From: Liriodendron chinense
Taxonomy: Eukaryota > Streptophyta > Magnoliopsida > Magnoliales > Magnoliaceae
DNA length: 64,000 bases
Reading direction: 5' to 3'
Assembly: GCA_003013855.2 (NCBI GenBank)
Contig: ML058465.1
Location: 62,001-126,000 of the forward strand
In this document: piece after piece, positions 32,301 to 43,129 of the stretch
Layout of the letters: every line of letters starts with the position of its first letter
Numbering within the stretch: the stretch's first letter is position 1
Made by a program: the position numbers and the translations under genes
The notes under the pieces: generated by a model
What the model was told of the DNA's origin: nothing
Seen by the model: only the letters and a program-made list of their open reading frames with translations
Database searches by the model: none

Positions 32301-33059
32301 GCGTCTGATGCGCTCTACTCACTGGCGTGTGGCCCTGATAGACGTGTATCTAGATATACAGGTTGTATTGTAAACGGGATTCGGTTCCACACTAAGGAGC
32401 GTGAGAAATATAGGACCACACAAAATAGTGGTGTGGTTGTGAAGGGAACACATGAGGAGGTCGAAATTGATTTTTATGGCATTTTGACGGATATTATTGA
32501 GCTGAGTTATTGTATGAGAAAGCGGGTGTACTTATTTAAATGCGATTGGTGGGACATTGAAAATAAAAAGTTGGGAATACAGACTGATAATTACTTCACG
32601 AGCGTAAATTTATCTCGGAAGTGGTTTAAAGATGACCTATTTATCATAGCCGGCCAAGCCGAACAAGTATTCTACCTCGCTGACACCAAGTTAGGCGGCT
32701 CTTAGCACGTGGTGCAGAAAATAAAGCCCAGGAACATATTTGACGTTCCCGAAGTAGACGTTGAAGATAATGATGAAGGGAGTAATAGAACGTCGTCAGT
32801 TGAAGAAGCATACCAAGAAGACATGCCATCTTGGGATAGAGGGAATGATCCAAATGTTGATATTGATGTGGTGCAATTGAATAGAGATGATGTGCCACCT
32901 GATCATGTTGATGCCTCAATCATAAATGACATTGTTAGAGATGATAACGCTTTCATCGATGACAACGTTGCAGACGATGAAGAGGAAATTCTGATCAGCG
33001 ATAGTGATGGTGAAGAAGAAAGAGTCCTAAGCGATAATGATTCAGACGACGATTATTAA
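29321..33059 (+). pseudogene. CACTA transposase, TNPD/TNP2-like, four coding exons, broken (copy 1)
   Basis: This enzyme cuts and pastes the element. Start ATG 29321 follows an acceptor. Exons: 29321-31580, 31672-31980, 32066-32153, 32268-33059, all with GT-AG borders. Domains in order: Transpos_assoc (I-R-C-P-C-R-K-C near 29425), Transposase_21 (Y-N-L-P-P-W-L-C-M-K near 30380; G-N-D-I-D-V-Y-L-R-P-L near 30460), L-D-V-M-H-I-E-K-N-I-C near 30974, DUF4218 (P-P-A-F-F-D-V-M-V-H-L near 31478), DUF4216 (I-D-F-Y-G-I-L near 32467) and an acidic tail (32720-33059). Lesions: TAG at 29384, a 1-base loss near 30553, TGA at 30622 and 30745, TAG at 32703. Copy 2 differs at each of the first-exon sites that can be compared, so the lesions are private to this copy. 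Confidence 0.9.
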
Positions 33060-33196
33060 ATGTATACAAGATTTACATGTAATTTTTCAATTCGATTAAT
33101 TTGATTATTACATGTATATATGTTTTACAAGTCATGATTTTTTTCCTGAATTGACTTGTTGATAATCTACATTTACAGTTAAGTCACTTTCTGATC

Positions 33197-33577
33197 ATGT
33201 CCTCCACAAACTGGAGCGTAGCGGAAGCACGCAGCATACTTCATCAGCTGTTGCGGATGGACTTTCCGGCCCTATATTCTTCTGGTAGGGCCAGAGAGAT
33301 ACCCGGTCTGGTCGAGAAATGTAGGGAGGAAGACGATGACTCAGATGAAAGATTATACAATCTCAAAGAAATTCCGGACCTGATTGAGGAATATAACCGC
33401 GGAAAACTTCGTATGGAAGATGCGACATTATCACTTGCACATCTGAATGGAGTCCCGAGAGATCAGATTTCTCCTATTGTGACTGGCATGTTGGCTATAA
33501 CAATGTCGAGTGCTTCATACAGCTTGACATATACATCTGCAGCGTACGATAACTTACGCAGGGAGTATTTCAGATAG
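33197..33577 (+). CDS. Small 126-codon ORF between the two CACTA genes, unknown
   Basis: A single uninterrupted frame from ATG 33197 to TAG 33575. The peptide is acidic in its middle (E-E-D-D-D-S-D-E-R) and has helix-like stretches (A-R-S-I-L-H-Q-L-L-R-M; Y-N-R-G-K-L-R-M-E-D-A). I recognise no domain. It lies 137 bp after the transposase stop and 270 bp before the TNPA-like gene, on the same strand. It may be a third element gene or an exon of the next gene. It is the only coding frame of the element without a lesion. Copy 2's equivalent lies outside the window. Confidence 0.5.
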   Translation: MSSTNWSVAEARSILHQLLRMDFPALYSSGRAREIPGLVEKCREEDDDSDERLYNLKEIPDLIEEYNRGKLRMEDATLSLAHLNGVPRDQISPIVTGMLAITMSSASYSLTYTSAAYDNLRREYFR

Positions 33578-33850
33578 TTGATCCGAAGTTGATTTGTATT
33601 ACAATGAGATATATGTATTTAATATAGAATGACAATGTGTAATGGATTTTTCAACTTTTATATTCTGTTTACGGTTTTATTATATTCTGTTTACGGTTTT
33701 ATTATATTCTGCTTGCATTATAGTGTAATGGTCTAATCATATTTTTATCATTTCTCTAAGCATAAGCACAAATTCACTCTGCAATGATGTTCATAAACTT
33801 GCATTGACATTGTTTAAATTTATAAGTTTGTATTTCAGATATATTCAGTC

Positions 33851-35504
33851 ATGGCACCAGGTGGGAGATCAGGTCGTTCGCGCACTGGATGTACCCATTC
33901 CACCCGTGATGCGACGCCGACATCATCGACGTCGCACGGTGCATCACAGTCATCTGATCCTTCGGTTCAGCATACACCGGGCACTGCATGTAAGTCTAGA
34001 CATTTATTTAGTGATTTCTGTTTATATTGTTACTTACATATATCTTTTCGCAGCAGCATCTTCTACCAGCCGACGAGGACGTGGACCCACGCGTGGGTTA
34101 GTTTAGAGCGACTTACGCGTGAGGGTAGGGTGGCGGTAGAGTTCCCACAGGACTGCCTTAGACTTGTTGGGGACAGTGCCAGATTGTTTACGTCTGAGGT
34201 CGGTGTCCTATGCTGATCTTTGATCCCCGCCACCACCCCCCGTTGGACTGACGTGACAGATGATGTGCGACAGCTCATCCGTCAGCGCCTTCAGGTAAAG
34301 TTTAGTAAATTGAAATTTTCTTTTGTGAAAGTTCATTTACGGTTAAGCCCTATTGTTAATAAGTTTATTGCCTTAATTTATTATTTACGAAACTGCAGGA
34401 TAAATTTGAATTCGATTTGAATGTTCCCTACATTTCTCATGCCGTCGACGACATGATTAGGGAGCGGTTCAAGGAGTACCGCGGAGAGTTGCACCAGCGG
34501 TACAAGCGGTGCAGGACACACGATGAGGCCGTACTGTCCGCACCGCCACACGTTAGTACAGACGACTGGCGGATACTCTGCGAGAGATTTTCGTCGGAGG
34601 CTTTTCAGGTAATATTTACATGTACGATATCTTACGGTAACAATTAAATTCGCAATTAATTTCGCAATTAATAGAAATGTATTTTGTATAATGTGTTCAG
34701 AAAAGGAGTAGAATAAATTCTGTGAACAGGGAAAAGTTACAAGTGAACCACGTAGCTGGTTCAAAGTCATTTGTACGACATCGTTACGACATGGTAAGAA
34801 ATTATTGATGATTTTTAAGTTAATATATTATTTTGATTGGCATTTATTATAAGTCTTTTTTCCTTTCGATTGCGCAGCGGGATTCCGTCACCGGCCAGGA
34901 GCCTGGACCAGTAGACCTCTACAGAGGGACTCACTGTCGGCAGGCGACGGGATCTTGGGTTCATCCTAGAGCCAGTGAGCATTGGGTAAAAATCTTTACT
35001 TTGTAAAATTTAATTGCGCATTGATTGATAATAATGTCATTCATGTCATTTTTTATGAAATTTCATATCTTTTCATTACAAGCGGCGATGGACACCATAC
35101 GCAGTCAGCCCACTCCCGATGGTAGTCAGCGGAGTGAGCCAGAAATCTTGAGCGAGGTGCTTGGCACCCGTTCTGGATATGTGTGTGGGCTTGGCCATGG
35201 TGCTAAGCTCATGGCACAAACTAGAGCTGGCTCCAGCCGATCCGTAGCTGGTGAGAGCGCTCAACGCCGAGCTGACATCGCAGAGAGAGAGGTTCAGCAG
35301 CTACGGGTCGTCGTCGATGGGATTCGGGAGCAGCTGGAGAGGCAGAGGGAGGAGGAGGAGAGGCGACGGGAGGAGCAGGAGAGGAGGATCGAGGAGTTGC
35401 GGCAGGAGCATGAGCGACGGATGCAGGAGATGTTTCAGGCTCTCGCTGCACGCCTTGGCGCCGATGCCCCGCCACCTCCGCCACCTCCGCCTTCATCTTC
35501 CTGA
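33851..35504 (+). pseudogene. TNPA-like gene (Transposase_24 / PttA En-Spm family), multi-exon, broken
   Basis: Accessory transposase that in En/Spm binds the subterminal repeats. Start ATG 33851. Likely exons: 33851-33986, about 34055-34294, 34399-34608, 34701-34793, 34877-34985 and 35083-35504, with GT-AG borders. Family hallmarks: R-R-G-R-G-P-T-R-G near 34070, W-V-H-P-R-A-S-E-H-W near 34955, and E-I-L-S-E-V-L-G-T-R-S-G-Y-V near 35140. The C-terminus is a charged coiled coil (35330-35450, E/R-rich heptads) ending in a Pro run. Lesions: a frame change near 34093-34105, TGA at 34214-34216, and a one-base phase problem at the last acceptor. The last intron border is the least certain. Confidence 0.8.
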
Positions 35505-35728
35505 TTATTTTTTTTAATATACGACTTTTAATTTGTATGTATTTGTGTGTGGATGAATATTGTTTGTTTGTGGATGTGGAATGGATTATTTGTGTATGGA
35601 TGATGTAGTTTTTGTTTATTTGTATGTTTGTGGATGTGAATAGGATTCAAAATGTATAGGTTTTTTTACAGGTGTATATCAGGAATTTTCCCGAATTTTG
35701 AAAACAAATGAAACCGAGACAGGGAAAA

Positions 35729-36218
35729 CTTTTACCGACGAAATATTTCGTCGGTAAAAGTGTGTAAAATCGTTTTACCGACGAAATATTTCGTCGGTAA
35801 AACATTTTTACATACTTTTACCGACGGAATATTTCGTCGGTAAAAGTTTCAACAAGTTTTTACCTACGAAATATTTCGTCGGTAAAACGATTTTACCCAC
35901 TTTTACGTTCGAAATATTTCGTCGGTAAAAGTTTTAACATGTTTTTACCTACGAATTATTTCGTCGGTAAAAGTTTTTTCACCGACGTATCATTTTCATT
36001 CCCGACAAACATTCTTATGTTTTCCCGACGAATATTTTCGTCGGTAATGGTGTAATTATTACCTACGAAAAATTATTTCGTCGGTAAAAATCTTTACCGA
36101 CGGCCTTTCTGCGACGATGTTAGCCGCAAATTATTTCGTCGGGAAAAAGATTTCCCGACGAAATTTTACTGATTACCAACGAAATCATTCGTCGGTAAAA
36201 ATGAAATTTCTTGTAATG
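35729..36218 (-). repeat. CACTA copy 1 right subterminal palindromes and terminal repeat
   Basis: Six 30-bp palindromic units (TTTTACCGACGAAAT joined to its inverse) start near 35729, 35772, 35816, 35858, 35901 and 35942, spacing 41-44 bp. Further half-sites follow to the end at 36218. The first two are perfect. CCGACGAAA resembles the TNPA-site core of En/Spm. Confidence 0.9.
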
Positions 36219-36269
36219 ATGGCTCACACTTATAGGAGTTATGCATGCGAAAGCTAAGATCGGAGCAAC

Positions 36270-38308
36270 TAGAATAGTGGCTAAGGCCTAGAGGGGGGTG
36301 ATTAAGACCTTTATAAATAAAAAAATTCACCTACTTAAACTATTCTACAATCTAAGCAAAGCAAGCAAGAACACTTCGGCTTCTAAGCCTAAGTGGGTCC
36401 AATCACATAGATTAGCAATTAATTAAGCAATTGAGTAAAAACTATTCTACAATCTATGCTAAGTAAGAAAGAACACTTCGGCTTCTAAGCCTAAGTGGGT
36501 CCAATCACACATATTAGCAATTAATTGAGTAATTGAGTAACCTAGTCTAAGATGCATAAATTATCAAGTGATTAACAAATCAAGCATCTAATCTATGCAA
36601 CCTATGTAAACCATATGAGATGGATCATATAAGCTCAAGTCTACACTATTAGTGAAAATACATCTTTTGTATGAATGTGCTTAACTAGTGTCTATCATAC
36701 ATTTCTATCAAGCATTCATAATTAAGCAATTAAGCATACAATGTTAGATTAACAATGTGCTTAAATATATCACAAACACAAGCATGTATAGTGGTTTAAT
36801 TATATGTTTACTCCACTCACGGTTGTCGTACTCATCCCTTGAGCACACTGGATTTCATTAGGGAGTTTAAATCAGGTTTCTCCAAACCTAGGTGTTTTAA
36901 ATTGGATTCACCCTACTGGGAAGTTTACAGGTTCCGACCAACCAACACGTATACACCCGTGTCGGTGGCTTCCCTTGAAGACTTGTTTAGGCCTAACAAA
37001 TGTGCCAAGGATCGATAAATGAACTTGAAATTTAGGCTTAAATAATGAGCCAAGGATCAGCAAACGAACCTGGACTTTTAGGCTCAACAAATGAGCCAAT
37101 GATCGATAAACAAACCTAAAGCTTTTAAGCTCAACGAATGAGTCAAGGATCGACAAATAAACTTGGATCAAGATTGACAAACAAACTCTACACTAAATTC
37201 TCCACGGTAAAAGAGTGGATGGACTCTTACAAATGACAACCTTACTTGTTAGATATGAGGCCCGTGGATGCACCGCTTTGGGTGCTTGATCTCCGCTCTC
37301 CCATGCTTCAATAGCTCCCCTTGTGCTCCCCCGATCGCAGATGACGATGCATTTCCAGTACTCCAGCTCCAAGATTAACTACATTACATTTGGTCCTTCT
37401 TCAAGATGCCCAAGGTGAGGAAGTAGTGGATTCTCTACAACCTAAGGGATGATTTTATTCAAGGTTGGAGAATCACCTAAAAGATTCTTAGGGGGTGTTT
37501 AGACAAAGGTTCTACCTATAGTCAAGGTGTTTAAACTATTAGAAATCAAGAGAGAGCAAGCCCATTCCCATTTGAGCTTTGAATGCTCCAAGATTGTGAT
37601 TAATCACAAGGAGAATGACTTGGATGGGTTAGGATTAGAGCTCCTAATGGTTTGCAAAAGTGGTGGCTTCTAAATCACTAAACTCCCTCTCTTAAGCCGA
37701 AAAATAACTCTCCTACTTTTATAGATAAATCTCCAATGGTAAAAAAATGAATAGATTTACATATCTTCGATTGATTAGAATAACCATTCGATTGATCGAA
37801 GGTGTCTTCGATTAATCGAAGATCTACTTCGATTGATCGGAAAACTTTCCAGAGAGTTTAACAATGTTGTTGGACATATTCTCAATTGATCAAACTCATC
37901 TTAAATTAATCGAAACATCAACTTCAATATATCGAAGTGATGCCTTCGATTGAATGAAGAAATGTCCAAAGAGTTTAACAAGTTGCTGGACATATGTTCG
38001 ATTGATCGAGATTTTCTTTGATTAGTTGGAAGACATATCGAGACTAGACTCCGATGTATTGAAGTCCACTCGAAAATTGTTATCTAGGCTATTTCATTTA
38101 TAGCAACTTGCACCTCTTTAATTATTCTAACTTATCATGTTTTTCTATATGATCTAAGGCTAATGATGATGACTAATGATTTTTCTAATTGGTCCAAGTC
38201 ATCTAGAGGTAATTTAAAATGTTTTGGCTCTAAGGTTTAGGGTCACCAAGGCATCTATTTTACTTGTTTTTCTTCCTTAATGCTTCTGGTCTACTTGAAT
38301 CTTCAGTC
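36270..38308 (-). repeat. Minus-strand LTR with U3 palindromes (right copy), cut by hAT
   Basis: Aligned in order with the LTR ending near 14160; the alignment runs to 38308 and there the hAT begins. The left end carries GGCCTAGAGGGGGGTGATTA (36285-36304), in reverse complement the TCACCCCCCTCTAGGCC seen at the 3' end of many plant LTRs. TATAAAA on the minus strand lies at 37717-37723, next to the palindrome array 37766-38063. It may be the 5' LTR of the Athila-lineage element whose pol lies left of CACTA 1, but gag is missing between them. Two ~115-bp direct repeats lie at 36330-36530 (shared ACACTTCGGCTTCTAAGCCT). Confidence 0.65.
37766..38063 (-). promoter_or_regulatory. Palindrome array, TTCGATTGATCGAA type, in three groups
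   Basis: Centres near 37772.5, 37793.5, 37813.5, 37834.5; 37887.5, 37907.5, 37929.5, 37951.5; 38003.5, 38023.5, 38056.5. Spacing is 20-22 bp within groups and 52-53 bp between groups; the group period is 115-116 bp. A spacer of the form CCA(G/A)AGAGTTTAACAA sits between groups. The minus-strand TATA box is about 45 bp from the first palindrome. Confidence 0.85.
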
Positions 38309-38540
38309 GAGAGTTGTACACGAATCGAGCCAGTTCGAAAAGCTCGCTCAGCTCGGCTCGAAAAAGCTCAATTTGGCTCGGCTCGTAGGGCTGAACAAAC
38401 CAAGCCGAACCTTTTTTAGGGGCTCATTGAGAATTCGAGCCAAGCCCGAGACTGACCTAAGCTCGATTCAGCTCGGCTTGAATCGGGCTTAGTTTGGCTC
38501 GAACCAGGCTCGATTCGGCTCGGCTCGTGTATAGGCTCGT
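38309..38540 (+). repeat. hAT left subterminal repeats (GGCTCG-rich)
   Basis: At least ten copies of GCTCG in the contexts AGCTCGGCTCGAAAA, TTTGGCTCGGCTCG and GATTCGGCTCGGCTCGTG. hAT transposases bind short subterminal repeats in other plants (AAACGG in Ac); a binding role here is inferred. Confidence 0.7.
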
Positions 38541-39533
38541 ATGTTATTAAATAAATATATATTGTATATTTATATATTATATAATATATTATATATTTTA
38601 AAAACTAAAGGTTAAAAGAAAAAAGTAAAAACCCTAAAGTTACTGCCCCCTAAATTCCAGCACCCGTCCCTGCCCCCTTCTCTCAAAAACGCTAAAGTCC
38701 CTAGCCCTAGGTCGGCAGGCTTTTGGCAGGCATTCGGCCGTCCGGCAAGGAGCTACTCTCTCTCCCTCTCTCTCTGACTCTCCCACCCTCTCCACTCTGT
38801 GCGACCTCCCTCTCTCTCTGACTCTCTATCCGTCACCTTCCTTGTCCGACGGGCGACGACCCCCCCTATCCATCGACCACCTTCCTTGTCCGACAATCCC
38901 CGTTGTCCGACAAGTGACAGCCAACCTCCCTTTCCTGTCCGATGAGGCGACGACCCCCGCTGTTCGACAGCCGACAACCAGTGTTGTCCGTCTGTTCGTC
39001 CAGCTGACAACCACCACTGTCTGTCCGTCCGTCCGTCCGTCCATCCAGGTCCAGCCGAAAGCCCCACCCAACAGCCACAAGCCCACAACCGAACCGACCA
39101 GGGGACCAGCAAAGGACCAAAGGTATTTTATAATTATTATTTATTAACTTTAAATATTAATTATAAATGGTAAATTGTTGCAAATTATTGCTAACTGTAG
39201 ATTGTTGAATTGGTGATTTGTAAATTAATTATAAATTGTAAATTGTTAAATTGTTGTAGATTGTTGTAAATTAGTTTTAAATTGTTTTAGAAATTGTTGT
39301 TAGTTGATAAAATATAGTTATTTTTAAATATACAATATTAATTATAAATTGTTTTAGTTTTAGGAATTTAATTTTAGAAATAATTAAATTTAATTTAATT
39401 TTAGTTGGATTGAATTGTTAGTTGATTTGTTATTAGTTGTTTTAAATTGTTATAATTCTTGATTCGTTGTTTGTTGAATTGAATGAGTTTTAGTTGTGAT
39501 CTGTTATAAATTGTTGTTAACTATAGACAATCA
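38541..39533 (+). other. hAT 5' leader: AT-rich, CT-rich and TCCGT-rich sequence
   Basis: An AT-rich tract (38548-38605), CT microsatellites (38755-38825), degenerate TTGTCCGACAA-type repeats (38840-39000) and (CCGT)n (39022-39045). GACCAAAG|GTATTTT near 39120 could be a splice donor of a leader exon, since the start codon at 40088 follows directly after ACTATAG. From 39130 to 39530 AAATTGTTGTAAATT-type repeats prevail. No protein is supported. Confidence 0.5.
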
Positions 39534-39908
39534 GTTGCCCATTTGAGCATTCCTATGTGGCCAGATATAAATTAGTATGTCTTCGGTGCATAGCAATCCT
39601 CAAATTATCCCATTTTGGACAGTTCATGATTAAATAGATTGTAATGTTTTCGTTTTATTGATTTAAATGTTTGCGTCGGTTCCGTGCGGTATCTCTCCTT
39701 TTCTCTCCGAATGTATTTCTTTCATTTGAGTTTTATTGTCATTTATCCTCATTTTATATAATGAGGGTACTTGACAATTAAAAGCAAATAGAGGATCAAT
39801 ATATTATAGAGAGATAAGGGGAGATGCTGCCGGAATTTTGATGTAGGCGTTTAAATCAATAAACGAAAGCATTATAATCTATATAATCTTGAATGGGTAA
39901 CTGATTTA
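39534..39908 (+). promoter_or_regulatory. 5' segment shared with both CACTA elements (copy in hAT)
   Basis: Collinear with 26946-27320 and 45260-45640. Landmarks: GCCCATTTGAGCATTCCTAT (39538), TCCGTGCGGTATCTCTCC (39681), GAGAGATAAGGGGAGATGCT (39809) and GAATGGGTAACTGATTTA (39891). It lies 180 bp before the hAT transposase start. Confidence 0.7.
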
Positions 39909-40087
39909 GGCAGAGAAGAGTCATAGACCTGTAGTGTCTGTGCCGTATGTCGCAACTTATAACTCCTCGTTAGGTACTTAGGTTCAGTAACTTCTCAACG
40001 AGTTGCAGTCGTTGCAAGTTAAATTGTTGACATACTTAATAGTTTGATATATGCCTGAAGATTAATTTTTACATGTTATAACTATAG

Positions 40088-42152
40088 ATGACTAGTGAGG
40101 CCGAGAGAGTCCTAAACAATCCAATTAATGCTGAAGCGTTAGTTACACAACCCACACCTCCTCTCATTGTGGATGTGGATGAAGGCGCGAGTTCAGTCAT
40201 AGGTCAAGGTTCAACAAAAGGAAAGAAAAGGTCACAGTATGGGATGACTTTGAAGAAATCGAAGTAAATAGTGTAGTAAAGGTTCGATGTTTGTATTGCA
40301 AGTCACTGTTCACCAAGAATCCTGGAGGGACAACTTCACATTTAATCAGACATGGTAAAATTTACATGAAGAAACCAAGGGCCCGAAGTTCAGGCCAACA
40401 GTTACTTTCATTTAACAAGTCCGAAACAAATGATACAGAAGGTGCAATGTCCACTCATAAGTTTGACAAAAAGAAGCTGAAAGAGTGGTATGCTACATTA
40501 GTGATTGTTAAGGAATAGCCATTCAAAATGATAGAGAGTAAGACGTTTATAGGATATAACAAATTCCTTAACCCTCAGGTTGAGAAGGCCTCTCACAACA
40601 CTGTCAAGAGAGAGTGCATGAAAATGTATGAGAATGAGAAGATGAAGATGAAAGCAGTTTTGGCATCAGTCAATCGAATCAGTTTAACTTTCGATTTGTG
40701 GACAGCGACCACTCAGAGAAAGGGATACATTTCATTGACTGCACACTATGTTGATAGTGATTGGAAACTCTACAAGTCAATTCTGAACTTTTGCCACCTT
40801 CCTCCTCCTCACACTGGGTTAGTTATTTCAAATTGCATCTACAGTTGTCTGAAGAAATGGGGTATTGAGGGTAAAGTTTCATCAATAACAGTAGATAATG
40901 CCGCTACAAATGACAGTGTTGCTTCGCGCTTGCGCAACCAGTTCAAGGTGATTGGAGATTTATTTTTTGATGGAAAAAATTCCAGATAAAATGTTGTGCT
41001 GACATATTCAACTTGATTGTACAAGAAAGATTGAAGACAATCGACTCCGTTATTGAGTACATAAGAGAGATCGTAAAATGCATAAGAGGGTCACCTTCTA
41101 GATTGAGTATATGGAACGATATCATCCAATGTTTGAATATTAAGTCTAAAAAAACGTTGAAATTGGATGTATGCACACGTTGGTATTCGACATTTAAAAT
41201 GTTGGATTCGGCCAGGGAATTTGAACATACATTTTCTGAATTTGTGGCGCGTGATAAAAACTATACTTGGTTTCCTACTGAAGATGATTGGAGCAAAGCT
41301 AAAAATGTTCACAAGTTTCTCTTGGTATTTTATGACTGCACGAATATATTTTCTGAAAATAAGTATCCGACTGCAAACCAATTATTGTCGCCTATTTGGA
41401 AGGTGAAGGAAGCCTTGCAAGAATGTGCACAAGAGGGTCTAGAATTTCTACAGATGATGGTCATTAGTATGCAAGATAAGTTCGATAAGTATTAGGATTA
41501 ATGCCAACTGCTAATGGCCTTAGCAGTTGTATTAGATCCTCGGTGCAAGATGGGCTTAGTTCAGTTTATTTATATGAAGATATATTCATTTGAAAGGGCA
41601 ACAATCGAAACCTCTAGGGTTGAAAATGCAATCAAAGAGTTATACAAGATATATGTTTCTGCCTCACCTGCAATAACAAGTAATACACAAGCAGCATCAA
41701 GTGGTGGTAGTTCACAAGCAGCAAGCAAGGCTAGTGTACTCGATGAATACATGTCTTTTATTGCACAATCATATGAAAAAGATCAGAGTCACGAATCAGA
41801 GCTACAGATGTATCTCAAAGAGCCAATTGTGATGCGCATTGACGTAAGCTTTGAAGTTCTTAAATGGTGGAAGATGAGAGTTAGCGAAGCAAAATACCCT
41901 ACACTGTCGATGATGGCATGAGATATACTGTCAATTCCAATTTCAACAGTGGCATCAGAATCAGCTTTCAGCATCGGAAGTAGGGTTGTGAGCAAGTATC
42001 GAAGCTCACTTTCACAAAAAATAGTGGAAGCGTTAATCTGCACACAAGACTGGCTGCATCCAATTTGGGGAGGTAATGGTATGGATAGTGAGGATGAGGA
42101 GGATAAAGACGAGAACGCAAGTGCTGCAGCTGCAACGACATTAGCGGCTTGA
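40088..42152 (+). pseudogene. hAT transposase (BED finger, RICESLEEPER/Ac-like), broken
   Basis: Start ATG 40088 directly after an acceptor-like ACTATAG. Parts: a BED zinc finger (V-R-C-L-Y-C-K ... H-L-I-R-H near 40281-40345), the RNase H-like core with L-T-F-D-L-W-T-A near 40687-40710 and V-D-N-A-A-T-N-D near 40891-40915, D-V-C-T-R-W-Y-S-T near 41165-41190, and the hAT dimerisation region (S-T-V-A-S-E-S-A-F-S near 41945-41975, Y-R-S-S-L ... E-A-L-I-C-T-Q-D-W-L near 41998-42055). Lesions: frame changes near 40228 and 40975-40985; stops at 40516, 41493, near 41499, and 41919. The order and length match a full hAT transposase, so it decayed by point changes. Confidence 0.9.
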
Positions 42153-42433
42153 TAGAACATATCTTTTTATTTTTTACATTTTGAATTTTACATTAGCGGC
42201 CTGTAATGAATGTATATCACTGTTACATTTCTTTTTTTTTATGCAATTATATTTTTGTTAGAACTGGAACATATTTGTTATTTCATTATTTATTGCGTTT
42301 TGTTTATGTTAAATTTTATAATTTGTATATATTTAATTATCTGTTTGATTCTTGAATCTTCTTCACTAATTAAGTCAACTGTCTCACTAGTCACTACATT
42401 AATTATTTTTTTTCAAAATATTTAATGTAGATA

Positions 42434-42882
42434 ATGTCTTCACCCGGTTCTGACCTATCGACTGACTGGAGGGACTATGGTTCCATTGTGTACTCTCCAA
42501 GGTCTGGGAAAAAACAAATACAGTGTGCGTTGTGTGGACAAAGAATGTATTATAAAACTAATCGATGCATCTTTCTTGTCGGGGTGGAGATGCAAAACCA
42601 TGTCCCCAAGCCCCTAAGGAGGTCAAGCTTCTTTTCTGAACACTTCTCGATTCAAATAAAAAACCTCCCACTAAGGAAGATGAGGAAATGAAGAGAAAAG
42701 AATTGGAGGAAGCACAAATTCAGCAAGATATAAGGCTTAGCATTGAAGAGGCAAAAAAACAAGAACAACATTCTTCGTCTTCAAGACAAGATGATGCCAA
42801 GGCAGGATCGAGTGGCTCGAGCAAGAAGAAGAAGGGTAACAAAGCATTCAAGTTTCTATCCAAACTTGGCACATTCTACTGA
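42434..42882 (+). pseudogene. Second reading frame of the hAT element, BED-like finger plus basic tail
   Basis: From ATG 42434 the peptide has I-Q-C-A-L-C-G-Q-R-M near 42518-42550, then N-R and F-x-x-x-G patterns that resemble the first half of a BED finger, with at least two frame changes between 42570 and 42680. The tail (42688-42882) is a charged helix (E-E-A-Q-I-Q-Q-D-I-R-L-S-I-E-E-A-K-K-Q) followed by a Ser/Lys-rich segment, ending F-K-F-L-S-K-L-G-T-F-Y. It lies 280 bp after the transposase stop on the same strand. I do not recognise the family. It may be an accessory gene of the element or a decayed captured gene. Confidence 0.45.
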
Positions 42883-43129
42883 GCAATAAGTATTGAGTAC
42901 AAACCTGCTCATAAGAAAGCTTGAAAGTTCTAGTTCAAACAATACAAGAGCACGGTGAAAAACTCTCCCCACCTTCTGATGGAGAAGATGTCAACCAGTC
43001 GTGTATGAAGATTTGGATAGTAGCTCTCCGGATAACTCATCCTATTGACTTGAAAATTTGTAATTTCTGAATTGTGACCACAAATTGTGTAGTGTAACTT
43101 GTCGTGTTGAATTTGTGAGTTGTAGCTCG

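Larger units (their letters stand above)
24999..36218 (+). mobile_element. CACTA (En/Spm) transposon copy 1, complete
   Basis: The left end reads CACTACAAGAAAACGG and the right end, reverse-complemented, CATTACAAGAAATTTC; both run into arrays of CCGACGAAA/TTTCGTCGG repeats. ATG at 24996-24998 and ATG at 36219-36221 form the 3-bp target-site duplication expected of CACTA elements. Inside, from left: repeat-rich 5' leader, fold-back MITE, a segment shared with the hAT element, 172-bp and 140-bp tandem repeats, a TNPD-like transposase (29321-33059), a 126-codon ORF and a TNPA-like gene. Both known genes are broken, so the copy is non-autonomous. Confidence 0.93.

Noticed and set aside
38753..39147. 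Several frames of 84-119 codons on both strands in the hAT leader
   Set aside because: Caused by CT and TCCGT simple repeats; Arg/Gly-rich or Pro/Thr-rich peptides without family.
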